The position numbers were made by a program, and so were the translations under genes. Positions 49,300 to 60,403 of a stretch of DNA of 64,000 nucleotides are shown here, piece by piece. How positions within the stretch are numbered: position 1 is the stretch's first letter; each line of letters begins with the position of its first letter. Below the pieces are notes generated by a model. That model had not been told where the DNA came from and made no database searches. It saw only the letters and a list, made by a program, of their open reading frames with translations. Source of the DNA: Coenobita brevimanus (lineage: Eukaryota > Arthropoda > Malacostraca > Decapoda > Coenobitidae); contig CM064683.1 of assembly GCA_032717465.1 (NCBI GenBank), positions 35,105,042-35,169,041 of the forward strand, in the 5' to 3' direction.

Positions 49300-49925
49300 A
49301 CGGGAAGGGAAGGAGGAAGAGGTGTAAGTGTGGTCGGAGGGGATGAAAGGAAGAGGAGTATGGGGAGAGGGAGAAGGGAGGTAGAGAGGGAAAGGGAACA
49401 GTAAGAACCGATGTACTGGGAGGGAGAAAAGGTTGCACAGAGTATAGGGAGGGAAGGAAGGGAGAGGGAGGGAAATGGAAGAGGAGAAAAAATGCTTTGG
49501 CTGAGGCAGTACGATAAAGAAAGGAATGTGGGGAGAGGAGAAGGGGGGATGCTAAAGAAGAGAGTAAAGGAATAGATAATGTGCACTGGGAAAAGGGAGA
49601 AGGTGAGAAGAGCGCAGAGAGCGGAGGAGAAGGAGGGGGAAGAGGAGGGGAAGAGGACAGAAGTAGGACATGAAGGTGGAGAGGGTATGTATGTAGAAGG
49701 AAAGAGAAAGGGCAGTGTGGAATGTGTGCAGAAATGAGGGGAGGGAAAGGAGTGAAAGTAGAGAGGAATGTATGCAGAAAGCGATGTGCGGGGAGGGGGG
49801 AGAGAAGGAAACAGAGGGAAGGGACAGGGGGAAATGTGTCTCGAAAGGAGGACATGGGAAGAGGCAGAGAGGGGTGAACGGCGAAAGTGTGTAGGGGTGG
49901 AAAGGAAAGGGAGAGGACAGTGAAT
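49300..49925. repeat. polypurine degenerate minisatellite (GGGAGAGGGAGAAGG-like)
   Basis: Nearly pure A/G with some T. It opens three long Ser/Pro/Phe/Leu frames on the minus strand (up to 243 codons), which are artefacts. Confidence 0.8.
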
Positions 49926-50004
49926 AAGAGAACACCCGAGCAATGAGTCACGCCTAGTCACTGTCCTTTTCTCTTACTGAACCTTCCTCACTCTCACTAA
50001 TCAT

Positions 50005-50008
<4 letters not shown>

Positions 50009-50066
<58 letters not shown>
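50009..50066. repeat. (CT)n microsatellite
   Basis: Uninterrupted CT array just outside the 3' end of LINE C. Confidence 0.98.
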
Positions 50067-50068
<2 letters not shown>

Positions 50069-50218
50069 GACACCCTCAGTGGGTCCTCTCATTCCCCCAT
50101 CATAACATTAAAAGCAACAAGATTACTTTTACCCTGGTCAGAGATACAAGCCAAATCAGGCATTAGGTGTGCCATAGCCTCATCTCTTATCCCTGAGGTC
50201 ACACTCAATGACCTCGTC

Positions 50219-51222
50219 TCAGGTCTTTTTCGGTCTACCTTTCCCTATCCTACCCCCAACATTAACACTTTTCACTTTCTGCACCCAGTTATCACCCCCC
50301 ATCCTTTCCACATGCCCAGACAATTCCAGTTCTCGCAGTCTACCTCTAACACAACTACATCTCTTATGCACCCACTTGTCAGACACTACACAAGAGGGAA
50401 TTACCTCCCACGCCCTTGTAACAAATCTTACATGGCCACTCTCCCTCTGCTTTGATAGTACCGCCACCAGCCTTAGTTATCATCACTCATGTTTTATCTG
50501 CATTTACTCTCAAGCCCTTGCCCCATACCATCTCTCCACTTCCTTAATCTTTCCTCCGCCTTCCTTTCATTACCTGGAATCAACGCCAAATCATCAGCAT
50601 ACAACATCTCCCACGGGAGTCCATTTCTGAAGCCACGTGAGAGGGCTTCAAGTACCATACTAAACAACACGGGGCTCAAGACTGACCCCTGATGCACATC
50701 AACATTCGCGGAAAACTCCTCACTCAAATCTCCGTTCATCCTTACCTGGGTGCAAGCACCCACATACATGGCCATAACCACCCTAACCAGCCACTCCTCG
50801 ATCCCAAGCTTTCTCATTGCCCACTCCACCACCTCTCTAAGGACTGTCAAAGGCCTCCTCCAAATCAGCAAAAACAAAGTACAATTCCCTTTTCTTTCCT
50901 ATACATTATTCCTGAAGCTGTCGAACAATGAATATGGCATCAGTGGTCCCTTTGCCTGGCATAAACCCAAATTGCATCTCATCAATATTCACTCTTTCTC
51001 TAATCATACCTTGTAAAACTACTTTATGCCTCTATAATTTCCTCTTTCCTGGGCATCATTCTTCCCCTTGTGCACATTTACAATTGCACTCTTCAGCCAA
51101 TCTGGGACAACACTTTCATATATAACCGTATTTATCAAACCAGTGACCAACCCCACTCCTATATCTCCTGAGGCTTTCAACATTTCAGCAGTCAAACCAC
51201 TCACACCTGCTGCCTTCCCCAC
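50219..51222 (-). pseudogene. LINE C reverse transcriptase region
   Basis: Three open pieces. 51,019-51,222 has GKAAGVSGLTAEMLKASG...VPDWLKSAIVNVHKGKNDAQERGNYRGI, the N-terminal RT blocks. The intervening 50,880-51,010 reads QFGFMPGKGTTDAIFIVRQL and a motif A-like FADLEEAFD, with a stop and a frameshift. 50,494-50,877 holds QGSVLSPVLF and motif C YADDLALI with both Asp present. 50,219-50,467 is the C-terminal tail with HVERM and GRPKKT. The RT catalytic residues survive, but the frame is broken at least three times. Confidence 0.75.
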
Positions 51223-51644
51223 CTGTATTTGCCCTGCCCACAGTAGCAGCGTAAGTCATAGCCCAAGGGCTCCAAACCTTCCCTGTCCCATTCAAACTTC
51301 TCATTTAACAACCGGTTGTAGTGGTTTCTCCAGGCGTCTTTAATATCCCAGTGTTCACCACTACCTCTCCCTCATCATTCTTCACTTTCTGCTCACCTAT
51401 GATATCCTTATTCTTCCTCTTCATCTAATTTGCCACCTTGAATATCATATTCTTCCCTTTCACACTATTTAGGTTATCAAGTAAAAATCTCTGAGACTTA
51501 GACTTTGCCCTATAAACCTCTCTTCTAGCCCTACGCTTGGCAGTAAAGTATTCCTCTTTGTTACCACCCTTTTCCCAATTCCCGGAAAAACCTTCTTTTC
51601 TCTTAATTGCAGCTTTTATACCCTCATCCCATCACCAAGTAACT

Positions 51645-52640
51645 TTATGTCTTAGGGGGGTCTCTTGTCCATCCACACACTGAATCAGTAACTCTCAAGA
51701 GGTTGTTCTTGAGGGCTTTGTACTGTTCACTAACACTTCTGCCTACTTCTCCCTGTTCAGCCACCATTCTACTCATCTCGCTATAAAAGGAATCCCTTAC
51801 TGCTTGGTTTGTCAACTTCAATATTTTCCTCCTAGAAGCATGGGTCCACTTTTTCATCACCCGCTCCTGATGCACCGTGTCACAAAATAGCTTGTGTTGC
51901 AGTACACACTCCTCGCCCCCCATAACTTTAACATCCCTCACTAACCTCCTATCAACCCTCCTGACCAGGATATAATCTAGCTGGCTACTATTTCCCCCAA
52001 ACTCGTATGTAATCAGCCTACTCTGTCTTTTCCTAAAATGGGTGTCGCACACAGTCATGTTCATTGCCTCCCCAGACTCGAGTATCCTTTCCCCTTCCTC
52101 ATTTCTTGTACCATATGCACTTCCCCCATGTAGTCCTTTATATCCTTGAGCTGTTTCACTTACATGACCATTTAGGTTCCCTCCCAAACTTACACTTTCA
52201 TCATCCCCCATACCACTTACTACATGTATTCGGTCATCCCAGAATCTATCCTTCTCTACCTCATCCAAGCCTCCTTGTGAAGCATACGCTGATATAAATG
52301 CAAACATAATCTCACAGAACAAAATTTTCATTACTATTATTCTGTCACAGACTCTCATTACATGCATGACATATTTTACCCATTCATTACATGCATGACA
52401 TTTTCCACCCATTTCTTCCTAACATACCCACACCACCATATCCATCTGCCTTACCCTGCCAAAACAACTTATAGTGAGTATCCTTTCCGGCAATCATTCT
52501 GGCTGATCCACCCTATACCTGACTTCCTGCATACATCCCGCATCCACCCACCTCCTACCAAATGCCTCAAATACGTCCCCTGCCCTACGCCTCACACTTC
52601 CCATATTCCATTATGCCACTCTGATCCCCTTGGGTGATTT
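51645..52640 (-). pseudogene. LINE C endonuclease region
   Basis: The frame 51,645-52,412 (255 codons) holds the second half of the domain: FISAYASQGG, GGNLNGHV, YGTRNEEGERILE, TYEFGGNSSQLDYILV and QHKLF. The first half (VA-WNMGSVRRRAGDV and CMQEVR) lies in a broken frame at about 52,480-52,625. In the GD(L/F)N motif of this enzyme class the Asp is expected before the Leu-Asn, but Asn is read here. The last motif is QHK, where SDH/QHR is usual. After the domain, KILKLTNQAVRDSFY starts the linker. It would nick target DNA in an active element. This one cannot be active. Confidence 0.75.
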
Positions 52641-53150
52641 AGTTTCCTCAGGCTTGCTTAGAATTTCCGGTTCCTTTCTTGTCATAATTTGGTGAGAATA
52701 AAAAGTAGGGAAAGACATACCACAGGCCCCACCCACCCGCACAGTCCCTGGCCCAGGCATGGGATCTGGGACCCATAGCCCACCAGCCGTGACCAGTGGC
52801 TGTGTTAGTAGTCTCGAGGCACCCTGCCAGGACAGCTACAGGGACACCCTCCAAGCACGCCTTGGCACTGTGACTGCCCCGCCATTATATACCAATTGAT
52901 AGGGCAGCCTCCTGGGGCATTACTCCCACGTTCGGGCCCCTCTCTATTGTGCGGAAGCGGCAGCCTGAGAACTGCAATGCTCTGTACACTCTAGCACAGG
53001 ACCTGAACCCCGTCCCATCCCGGCACCAGAGACTATGCTGGCGGAGCCCTCGGCACGTCTCTTCTTAATAAGTCCGCCATTAGGTAGCGGTGGCAAAGTT
53101 TTCTGGCCACATGCAGTTGCTGGCGTCAACCCCTGAAGCAAAGTGGGATA

Positions 53151-53590
53151 CGTTGTATGACATGTAAAGCTCATGTAGAGTAGTGCATGAGATAGTTAGA
53201 TGAAAATGTTTGGGAGAGAATACTGGTTTACTTTCCACGTTAGTGTCACACTAAAAATATCAGAAAAGGGTGATGGTCAAGTAGCTAGTGAAACGAGAGC
53301 ACCAGCTCTCCCCACCACCAGCGTTCCCATTCCCCTTGGGAGTATCACCCTGATCGGCTTTGTGTATTGTGCATGTAAGCATAGTGTAGAACGTTAGAGA
53401 AAAATGTTTATAAGAGCCTAGTGGCCTACTTTCAGTGTGATTATTAACACAGAAAAAAGTTATTTGCAATGGAAGATGGTCTTTAGAGGTTAGCTTGTGG
53501 CCAATTTCTATACTGTAATATCAAATTTCCTTCTGACTTTGAAGTATTTAGCTTTTTTCTACTGATATTTACAGTTTCCTCCCTACAAAG
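53151..53590. other. unassigned sequence
   Basis: No supported feature. Two phrases, AGAGTAGTGCATGAGATAGTTAGATGAAAATGTTTGGGAG and TAGTGTAGAACGTTAGAGAAAAATGTTTATAAGAG, hint at a weak ~190-bp duplication. Confidence 0.35.
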
Positions 53591-54790
53591 CAGTGGGAAA
53601 GGAAGCATGAGAGAGTGGGAGGATGAGGGCTAAGGACCGAGGAGAGAATGGGAGTGGTTGTGAGGATAACTTGATTTGGAAATTGAATGTGAAAGAATGC
53701 AGGAGTGAATATGAGGAAAGCACTGTGCATAACAGTGAGAAAGGTAGAGTGAGAGTATGTGCGTGAAAATAGTGTAAGGTTGTAAGAGTCAGTATGAAAA
53801 AGGTGAGAAAGGCCATGTGGGAAGAGGGTGGAACTGGATAAGGGTGAGGATAAAGGAGTGTAAGGGTGACAAAGATAGTGGGAGTTTGTGAGTGCGATGG
53901 TATAGGAGCGAAAAAATGATAAACCAGTTGTTGCTGGGTGAGTGTGAGCTGACGAAAGAGTGAGGCAGAGGTGAGAGAGAGGGTGGATGTGTGTGAAGGT
54001 CAGGAAGGTATTGTAGCGTTAGGCTGAAACTGAGGTACTGTAAGAGTGCAGGCAAAGAGAAAGAGGATGAAGGCAATGTGAGGGGAAGGCAGGAAAGGTA
54101 GGGGGAATGGGAGATGTGAGGTGAGGGAACTGCGAGTGAGTTACACACTTGAAATGAGGGAATGGTGACGAAAGTAGGCATGGAATAAATAAGGTATAGT
54201 AGAGAGGGGTGTGAAGCAAGGCAGGGATGAGGAAAATAAAGGAGAGGTAATGGAGAACTGATGAAGAGGTGAGGTGAGAGAGGTGGAGCGAGAGACAGGT
54301 GCAAAGTAAAAAGGGTGAAGAAGTGAAGCAGGGAAGGAGCAAGGAAGGTAAGAGTGCGAGAGGGAAGGGGTGGAGAGCGGTGATGGAGAAAGTCAGGAAG
54401 AGAAAGGGTGACGGGGGTGAAGGGTGAAAAAGGGAGAGGGAAAGAGGGGAAAGAGGAGAGGAAAAGAAAGGGTTAGGAAGGGAGATGGGTGAGGGAGGGA
54501 GAGAGGATAAGGGAGGGAGAGAGGGTAAGGGAGGAAGAAAGATGAGGGAGAATATCAGTAAGGGAGAGCAGGACTGAGGGAGGGAAGGGGTGAGGGAGTA
54601 ATAGGATGTAGGAGGGAGAGATGTGGAGGTGGAGAGGGGTACGGGAGGAACACATGAGAAAGTAGGGGGGGGGGAGGGAGACGGGTGAGGAAAGGCAGGG
54701 ATGAGGGAGAAAAGGGGTAAGGGAACGTATAGATGACGTAGGAGAAGGGTGAGAGGGAGTGAGGGAGGGCATAAAAAGGGTGTTTCCGAT
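53591..54790. repeat. polypurine degenerate minisatellite (GTGAGG/GGAGAG words)
   Basis: First half: GTGAG(A/G)GTG-like words, irregular. 54,300-54,780: GAGGGAG(G/A)GAGAGG-like units of about 17-20 bp. Long minus-strand Ser/Pro/Leu frames (up to 331 codons at 54,019-55,014) arise from composition. Confidence 0.8.
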
Positions 54791-54869
54791 GAGAGTGGGA
54801 ATGGACTCCTGACTTTTCTGTGGGCTGGGGGGCATTCAGCATAACTAATGACTGCGGGGTGACAGTGTG

Positions 54870-55937
54870 GCCCTGGGTTGTGGTTGTTTTTGTGGTGGTG
54901 GTGATGGCGACGGTAGTGGTGGTGTGGTGGTTGTAATGGCAAGAAGGTTGTGGTTGTAGCGGCGTTGTGACTGTTGTTTTGTGGTTGAAGTGTGCTAATC
55001 TTTACCTCCTTCAACGAAGCTGGACAGAAGTTATGTATTCTCCGGTGTCTGTTTGTCCACTTGTGTATTTGTGTACATGATATCTCAAGTAAAGTAGTTA
55101 TCGCATTTCAATGAAATCTCGTGGATAGGTGGTTAGAAGGTCAAGAACTAGTTTATTAGAATTTGAGGTGGATCCTTATCCTGAGGTTGGAGTACATCAT
55201 AAATATTATAGGCACTGGCGGAGGTATGTTTTGTCTGAAATAGTATAATAAAACAGATTGTATAACAGATGGTAAGGTGTTAGTTGTGATGAAGTAGTGG
55301 CTGTGGTAGTGTGGAGGTTGTGGTTTTAATTGTTTGGTATTCTTCAAGACATAGTTAGTGACTATTGTATAGGGTCGTGATGGTGTGGCTGTCAGCTGTG
55401 GTGGCGCTGTGGTGATTCTCGTGGTGGTGTGGTAGTTGTTACTCCACTGGAGTGGTAGACGGGATGGTGTGATTGTGGGAAAGTGTGTTTAGGTATAAAT
55501 ACTGACAGAGGGTGCTGCTGGTGGGTCTATTTGCTGTGGTAGTGCGGTGGCTGTGTTGCAGTTATCATGGCAATATTGTGGCGGTTGTGGTTGTGGTGGT
55601 GTGGTAGTATCATGGCTGTAACTGTGGTGGCCTAGTGCTCAGGACATACATTATTACTCTGGGGATGGTGGTGGAGTGGCTTCTTGCTGTGGTATTGATG
55701 GTGTTGTGGTAGTTTTAGTAGTTGTTAAGTAGCGTTGTTGTTGTGGTTGCGGTAGTGTTGTAGTTGCTGTGATGGTCGAGGTGGTGGGATGGTAATGTTA
55801 CCGGTATAGCTGTGGTAATTGTTATGACAGTTCGGTAGTGATGGTGGAAAGGCAGAGGTAGTGGTGGTTGTGACAGTTGTTAAAACAATGTAGTAGGGAA
55901 TGTGGAACGGCAGCGATAGTGGAAGACGTGGTAGTTG
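54870..55937. repeat. GT-rich degenerate repeat block, part 1
   Basis: GTGGTGGTTGTGATGG, GTGTGGTAGTTGTTATG and GACAGT words recur without a fixed period. The same composition continues at 56,795-57,610 and 60,840-61,040, so the transposons between lie inside one original block. 55,005-55,140 is interrupted by the dispersed repeat CTCCTTCAACGAAGCTGGAC...GAAGTTATG. Confidence 0.7.
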
Positions 55938-56056
55938 GGATCTTTTGTGTTTGCTGCACGCACTCTCCCATTTTTATGTAAATTTCGTCACTAATAGTTT
56001 TTTAAGCTGATTCCAAATTTGAATTTATTATTTTGGGATAAATTATTTTTTACAAA

Positions 56057-56171
56057 GTTAGGTTAGGTTAGTTTTTTTTTTTTTTTTTTGTGTCCGAGTC
56101 TGGGCATAGGCTGCTCTAAGGCCTAATAGTTCTCCTGCATACCATACACCTCTACATGTTAGGTTAGGTTA
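56057..56171 (-). mobile_element. short A-tailed retroinsertion with 14-bp target duplication
   Basis: GTTAGGTTAGGTTA occurs at 56,057-56,070 and again at 56,158-56,171. Between them are a T run (72-89), i.e. an A tail on the minus strand, and about 68 bp of unique sequence. This is the structure of a tiny 5'-truncated retrotransposed copy with its target duplication. The right inverted arm of the host element has no counterpart of the insert. The source of the unique part is not known to me. Confidence 0.7.
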
Positions 56172-56440
56172 ATTAATAATAATATGGTTAGTTAATAATT
56201 TTAACAAATAATGTTTAAGTGTAACATTTATTTCACAGGAACAGAATTTCAATGTTTGTTTATTTAACGCTTAACCTCCAAACACAAAAGATCCGTTGAA
56301 TTCGTATGACGTAGAAGATACACAAATACGGACCTATCAAGAAGATTTTGCAGTGCATTTCTAAGTTTAAACGTTAAACAAACGCTGAACTTTTGTTAGT
56401 GTATATAAATGTTATACTTAAATATTATTTGTTACTATTA

Positions 56441-56640
56441 AGGCGCTCCAATCGGACTGAGCTTTTGTAGGTTTATACGAGTATCCAAGGGATGGTTGAG
56501 GTTTACTGTTCACGTAACGCCACTCAGGGACGAGTGAGGCTGGTCACTCATCTTAAATACCAGGACCAACTTGCTAATGCCCCGGGCTCCTAAGCACCTC
56601 ATGGAGCAACGTGGGATTGGATGATGGATGGATGGATGGA
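56441..56640 (+). mobile_element. S1 repeat copy 7, inserted in the right arm of the foldback element
   Basis: Central S1 blocks: CAATCGGACTGAGC, GAGTATCCAAGGGATGG, TGTTCACGTAACGCCACTCAGGGACGAGTGAGGCTGGTCACTC, CAACTTGCTAATGCCCCGGGCTCCTAAGCACCTC, then (GGAT)n. It interrupts the arm homology, so it came later. Confidence 0.6.
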
Positions 56641-56794
56641 TTATTAACCAACAATTATTAACTACCTAATTGTAAATAACAATTTCTCCCAAAAAAATAC
56701 ATTCAAATTTGGAATCATCTTAAAAACTGTATTAATTGGGAAATTTACATAAAAATGGAAGAACGTGCACCAGACACAAAAGATCCGGTAGTTA

Positions 56795-57616
56795 TGATAG
56801 TGTGGTAGTGGTGGCAGAAAGGTAGCTGTAGTGGTAGATGTGGTATTTGTTATGACTGTATGCTGGTGGATGAAGTGGTAGTTGTGTAGTCGATATGGTA
56901 ATTTTTATGACAGTGTAGTAATAACGCTTGGAAGGTAAAACGAGTAATTATAGTGGTTGTGGTTGTTATGATGGTGTGGTTGTTGTTATGACAGCATGGT
57001 GGCTTTTGGGGAACTTAGTTATAGTGCAGGTTGTGACAGTTGTTAAGCTGGTGAGATGGTTGTGGTGATGGATGGTAGTTAGTGGTAGTTGTTAAGGTGG
57101 TTGATGTGACAGTGGTACAGTTGTGGTGGCAGTGGGTGAGAAGGTTGTGATTGTTATGAGAATTTTTATATTTTGGTGACGGTTGTGGCGGTGTGGCGGT
57201 TGTGGTGGTGGTTGTGATGCTGCGTTTGTGACTGCGCTCATGAATGTGGTGGTGTGTCTTAGTTTTGGGATGCAGTTGCAGTAGTGATATTGTGGCAGTT
57301 AGTTTGAATGTAGTTGTGGTGATGCGGTATTGATATTGATGGTATGGGAAGTGGTGGGTGTGGTATTGTGGTGATAATTTTAGCAGTGGGTGGTGTGGTG
57401 ATGTGATATTGATATTGATGGTATGGAAAGTGGTGGGTGTGGTATTGTGGTGATATTTTTGGCAGTGGGTGGTGTGGTGATGTATTGATATTGATGGTAC
57501 AGGGAGTGGTGGGTGTGGAGTTGTGATGATAATTTTGGTAGTGGCTTTTGTGGTGGTTATAACGTTGGTTGTGATGGTGAGACAACAGATGTAGTAGAAG
57601 TGTTTATGATGGTATA
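56795..57616. repeat. GT-rich degenerate repeat block, part 2
   Basis: Continues part 1. A longer unit of about 65-75 bp with GATATTGATATTGATGGTA, GGTGGGTGTGGTATTGTGGTGATA and GGCAGTGGGTGGTGTGGTGATG repeats three times at 57,320-57,540. Confidence 0.75.
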
Positions 57617-57758
57617 TGTGGGGGTTCTTAACCAGGGGTATCCATAACGCCTGGGGGCATGGGTACCAAAATTTGGGGGTATGGGACTCAGTCTTTGAAT
57701 AAGTTAAGAAAAAAAATGTATTACAGCTTTTTTTCATAAAAAATATGGAGCAGAAATT
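57617..57758 (+). mobile_element. possible hAT-like non-autonomous element, left part
   Basis: Begins GGGGTTCTTAACCAGGGG, a terminal-inverted-repeat type seen in hAT elements of animals. It is cut by the LINE A insertion at 57,759. Its right part would be 60,404-60,778. Confidence 0.4.
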
Positions 57759-57789
57759 CTATCTATCTATCTATCTATTGCCAGACGCC

Positions 57790-59764
57790 TCAATCCCGTT
57801 TGGGGTGGCCACAAACAAATCGCCTCCAAGTCGCCCTGTCCCCTGCCATTTCACTCCCCTGCTCCCAACTCACACCCCCCTCTCTCATATACCTCTCCAC
57901 CCCATCTCTCCATCTCATCCTCGGCCTCCCCCTCCCTCTTTCCCCCTCCACTTCACTCACATACACTCTCTTCGTCAGTCTTTGACCCTCCATCCTCTCC
58001 ACATGGCCAAACCACCTCAGTGTGTTCCTCATAACGCTTCCTATCACATCCACATCAACACCACAACGCTCCTTTATATCCTCATTCGTCAGCCTGTCTC
58101 TCCACGTGACTCCACAGGCTCCTCTTAAATAACTCATTTCCACGGCTCTCACTCTTGACTTGTGTCCTTCCAACAACGTCCAAGCTTCACTTCCGTACGT
58201 TAGAGTTGGTATCACAATACTGTCATGTAGTAACTTTTTCACTTCCATGCTCACTTCCCTGTTTCTTATCACTGCTTTCAAAGAACCAGCAACCTTTCTT
58301 CCCTGCTGTACCCTTTCAAGCACTTCACCCTCCAAACCTCCATCCTTACTCATCACACTACCCAAGTACTTAAACGTACTCACATTTTCCAATTCCTCAC
58401 CATCCAACCTCGCTGTACATTCACTGACTTCACCTCTCTCAAAGACCATCACTTTACTCTTCCCTACATTCACCTTTAGATTCCTTTTCTTACACACTCT
58501 CTCAAACTCATCCACCAAGCCTTGCAGCTCCCCTTCGTCCTCACTCAACAACACGGTATCATCTGCAAACAACAGTACAGGGAGTTTCCAAACACTATCC
58601 TCTCTCACCAGGGCCACTCCAACATCCACTACCCTACCTTGTACCTCTTTTATTACCCCATCCATGTACAGATTGAACAACCATGGAGACATGACACATC
58701 CCTGTTTCAACCCAACTTTCAAAGAGAAAAATTCACTTAGTTCACCATCCACACGCACTGCAGCCTTCGCACCATCGTACATACTCTTCACAGCATTCAA
58801 CAACTTCCCATCTATTCCATATATTCTTAACACTTTCCACAATCCTAGTCTATCCACCCTGTCATATGCTTTCTCCAAATCCATGAAAGCCGCATACAAC
58901 TTCTTTCCCTTCTCTAGAAACTTTTCCACTAAAGATCTGAGAATGAATATCTGATCTACACAACCTCTTCCCTTCCTAAAGCCTCCCTGTTCTTCTCCAA
59001 TTAATTTCTCTGTTCTTTCTCTAACTCTGTCAATAAGTATCCTAGCATATACTTTTCCTATTATACTAAGAAGACAAATGCCCCTATGATTACCACACAC
59101 TTCTTTTTCCCCTTTTCCTTTGTACAAGGGAATAATTATACCTGACTTCCAATCCTCCGGGACTCTACCTTCCTCCCAGGCCAATCTGCACATCTTCCAC
59201 ATCCATTCTACTACTATCTCTCCCCCATGCTTCAGCATTTCACCACACACTCCATCAATTCCTGGGGCTTTCCCTAATTTAACTTTCTTCATTGCTTCCA
59301 CAACTTCTATCCTACTGATTTCTTCCTGTCTTCTCACCTCCCTCCTTCTTCCAGCCATTCCCCAGCCACTTATACTCGCATTACTTCCATCCTCCACGTT
59401 CAACAATTCCTTAAAGTGTTCTCTCCATCTGCTCACTTTTTCTCCCTTCTCCACTAGTAATCTACCATTTTTATCTTTCACTCCACTGCTAACTTCACTT
59501 CCACCCTGTCTTACTCTTTTCACCTCTTTCCAGAACATTTTCTTACAGTCCCTCCACTTTACACTCAAATTCCTTCCAAATTCCTCATCCACTCTCTTCT
59601 TACTCTCTCTTACTAATCTTTTCACCTCTCTCTTTCTTTCTACACATAACTCTCTCTTCCGCCTCTCAACTTCTTCCACGCCCCTATTTCTCATCCATTC
59701 ATTGTATGCTTTCTTCTTTTGTGCCACAGCCCGTTTCACCTCTTCAGTCCACCACGCTGTTCCT
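57790..59764 (-). CDS. LINE A reverse transcriptase, open 3' part of the ORF
   Basis: Open minus-strand frame of about 650 codons downstream of the last stop (59,765-59,767). A basic linker (KRAVAQKKKAYNEWMR...) is followed by VSRWREHFKELLN and the RT blocks KAPGIDGVCGEMLK, VPEDWKSGIIIPLYKGKG and NHRGICLLSIIGKVYA. Then come GGFRKGRGCVDQIFILR, motif A AFMDLEKAYD (58,861-58,890), GLKQGCVMSPWLFN (motif B), motif C LLFADDTVLL (FADD at 58,558-58,569), FKYLGSVMS, a Cys/His-poor tail and the end FVCGHPKRD. Motif A and C Asp residues are intact. No natural ATG begins this stretch; it is the rest of a longer ORF. The clade (RTE-like) is an inference from the motif style. Confidence 0.85.
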
Positions 59765-60403
59765 TACACCCCCCTCCGTCTTCTCTTCCTTCCACACACC
59801 ACATCACATGCTGCACATATTTCTTCTGTAAATATTCTACACACACCTTCCACGTCCCCCATCTACTCCAACTCATATTTGCCCAATCGTTCCTCCACTT
59901 CTCTCTTATACTCTGCCTTTTTCTCATCCTCTTGTAACCTTTCCACTCTCCTTGCAACTACTCCTTCCTCTCGTCTTTCCCTTCTTCTATTCCTCCATTT
60001 TACTTGAACTTTAACTCTGGCCACCACCAAGTAGTGGTCAGAAAGTCCACTCCCCCAACCTCTATAAACTCTTGCATCCAATATACATCTTCGCATCCTT
60101 TCATCCACACACACATAATCAATCATTGCCTTCCTTTCACTCAGTTCACCACTCACCCTTCTCATCACTCGCCATGTATACCTGTGGATCATTTTATGCC
60201 TGAAGAGGGTATTGGCTATCACTAACCCCCTCCCAGCACAAATGTCCACTAACGCACTCCCATTCTCATCTATCTCAGCAGGCACACCCCACTCACCAAC
60301 TATTCCATCCACCTTCACATTCCCAACTTTACCATTCATATCACCAATCAAAAACACTCTATCATTCCTTCCAAACTTTTCCATGCACACTTCTACATTT
60401 GTC
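59765..60403 (-). pseudogene. LINE A endonuclease, C-terminal half, with two stops before the RT
   Basis: In the same frame as the RT, the stretch 59,866-60,403 is open and carries VFLIGDMNGKVG (Asp/Asn motif, 60,321-60,350), a central NGSALVDICAGRGLVIANTLF block, KAMIDYVCVDER and SGLSDHYLVV (final SDH motif, 60,024-60,041), then a highly basic linker. TAG at 59,863-59,865 and TAA at 59,765-59,767 interrupt it with no frameshift between. The N-terminal half of the endonuclease is missing through 5' truncation. Confidence 0.8.

Larger units (their letters stand above)
50130..53150 (-). mobile_element. LINE C, near full-length but heavily mutated
   Basis: Minus-strand non-LTR element of about 3 kb. 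Going 5' to 3', there is a GC-richer leader (53,150-52,640), an APE-type endonuclease (52,640-51,650), a basic linker, the RT core (51,225-50,490) and a C-terminal part ending near 50,165 in GRPKKT...CDLRDK. Stops and frameshifts occur in every part, so it is inactive. The QFGFMPGKGTTDAIFIVRQL segment marks a LINE type common in animals. The clade (RTE-like or near) is an inference. Ends are approximate and no target duplication was found. Confidence 0.8.
55930..56794. mobile_element. foldback DNA element with 8-bp target duplication and two later insertions
   Basis: Outer ends GGATCTTTTGTGT (55,938) and ACACAAAAGATCC (to 56,786) are inverted, and the match continues inward through most of the unit: CCATTTTTATGTAAATTT, TGATTCCAAATTTGAAT and, nearer the centre, ACAAATAAT(G/A)TTTAAGT. 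The flanks are GGTAGTTG (55,930-55,937) and GGTAGTTA (56,787-56,794), an 8-bp duplication with one mismatch. The outer 16 bases GGATCTTTTGTGTTTG recur perfectly inverted at 56,279-56,294, so a shorter 357-bp version may exist inside. Eight-base duplications are typical of hAT-like transposases, but no transposase is encoded. The flanking DNA is repetitive GGTAGTT-rich, which weakens the duplication. Confidence 0.65.
57759..60403 (-). mobile_element. LINE A, 5'-truncated copy with (GATA)n tail
   Basis: Minus-strand RTE-like element of 2.65 kb. The 3' end is the tail CTAT repeats at 57,759-57,777, directly after TCTGGCAAT on the element strand. The 5' end is cut inside the endonuclease. CAGAAATT occurs on both sides (57,751-57,758 and 60,404-60,411), a candidate 8-bp target duplication. 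The copy near 613-1,235 is closely similar. The LINE lies inside another sequence whose two halves (57,617-57,758, 60,404-60,778) look like a hAT-type element. Confidence 0.85.

Noticed and set aside
54019..55014. 331-codon minus-strand frame (and 243- and 227-codon frames at 49,230-49,961)
   Set aside because: Ser/Pro/Leu-rich products of A/G-only repeat tracts read on the opposite strand. No start context or domains.
56057..56171. Interstitial telomeric (TTAGG)n repeat
   Set aside because: Only two units at each place, better explained as a duplicated insertion target.
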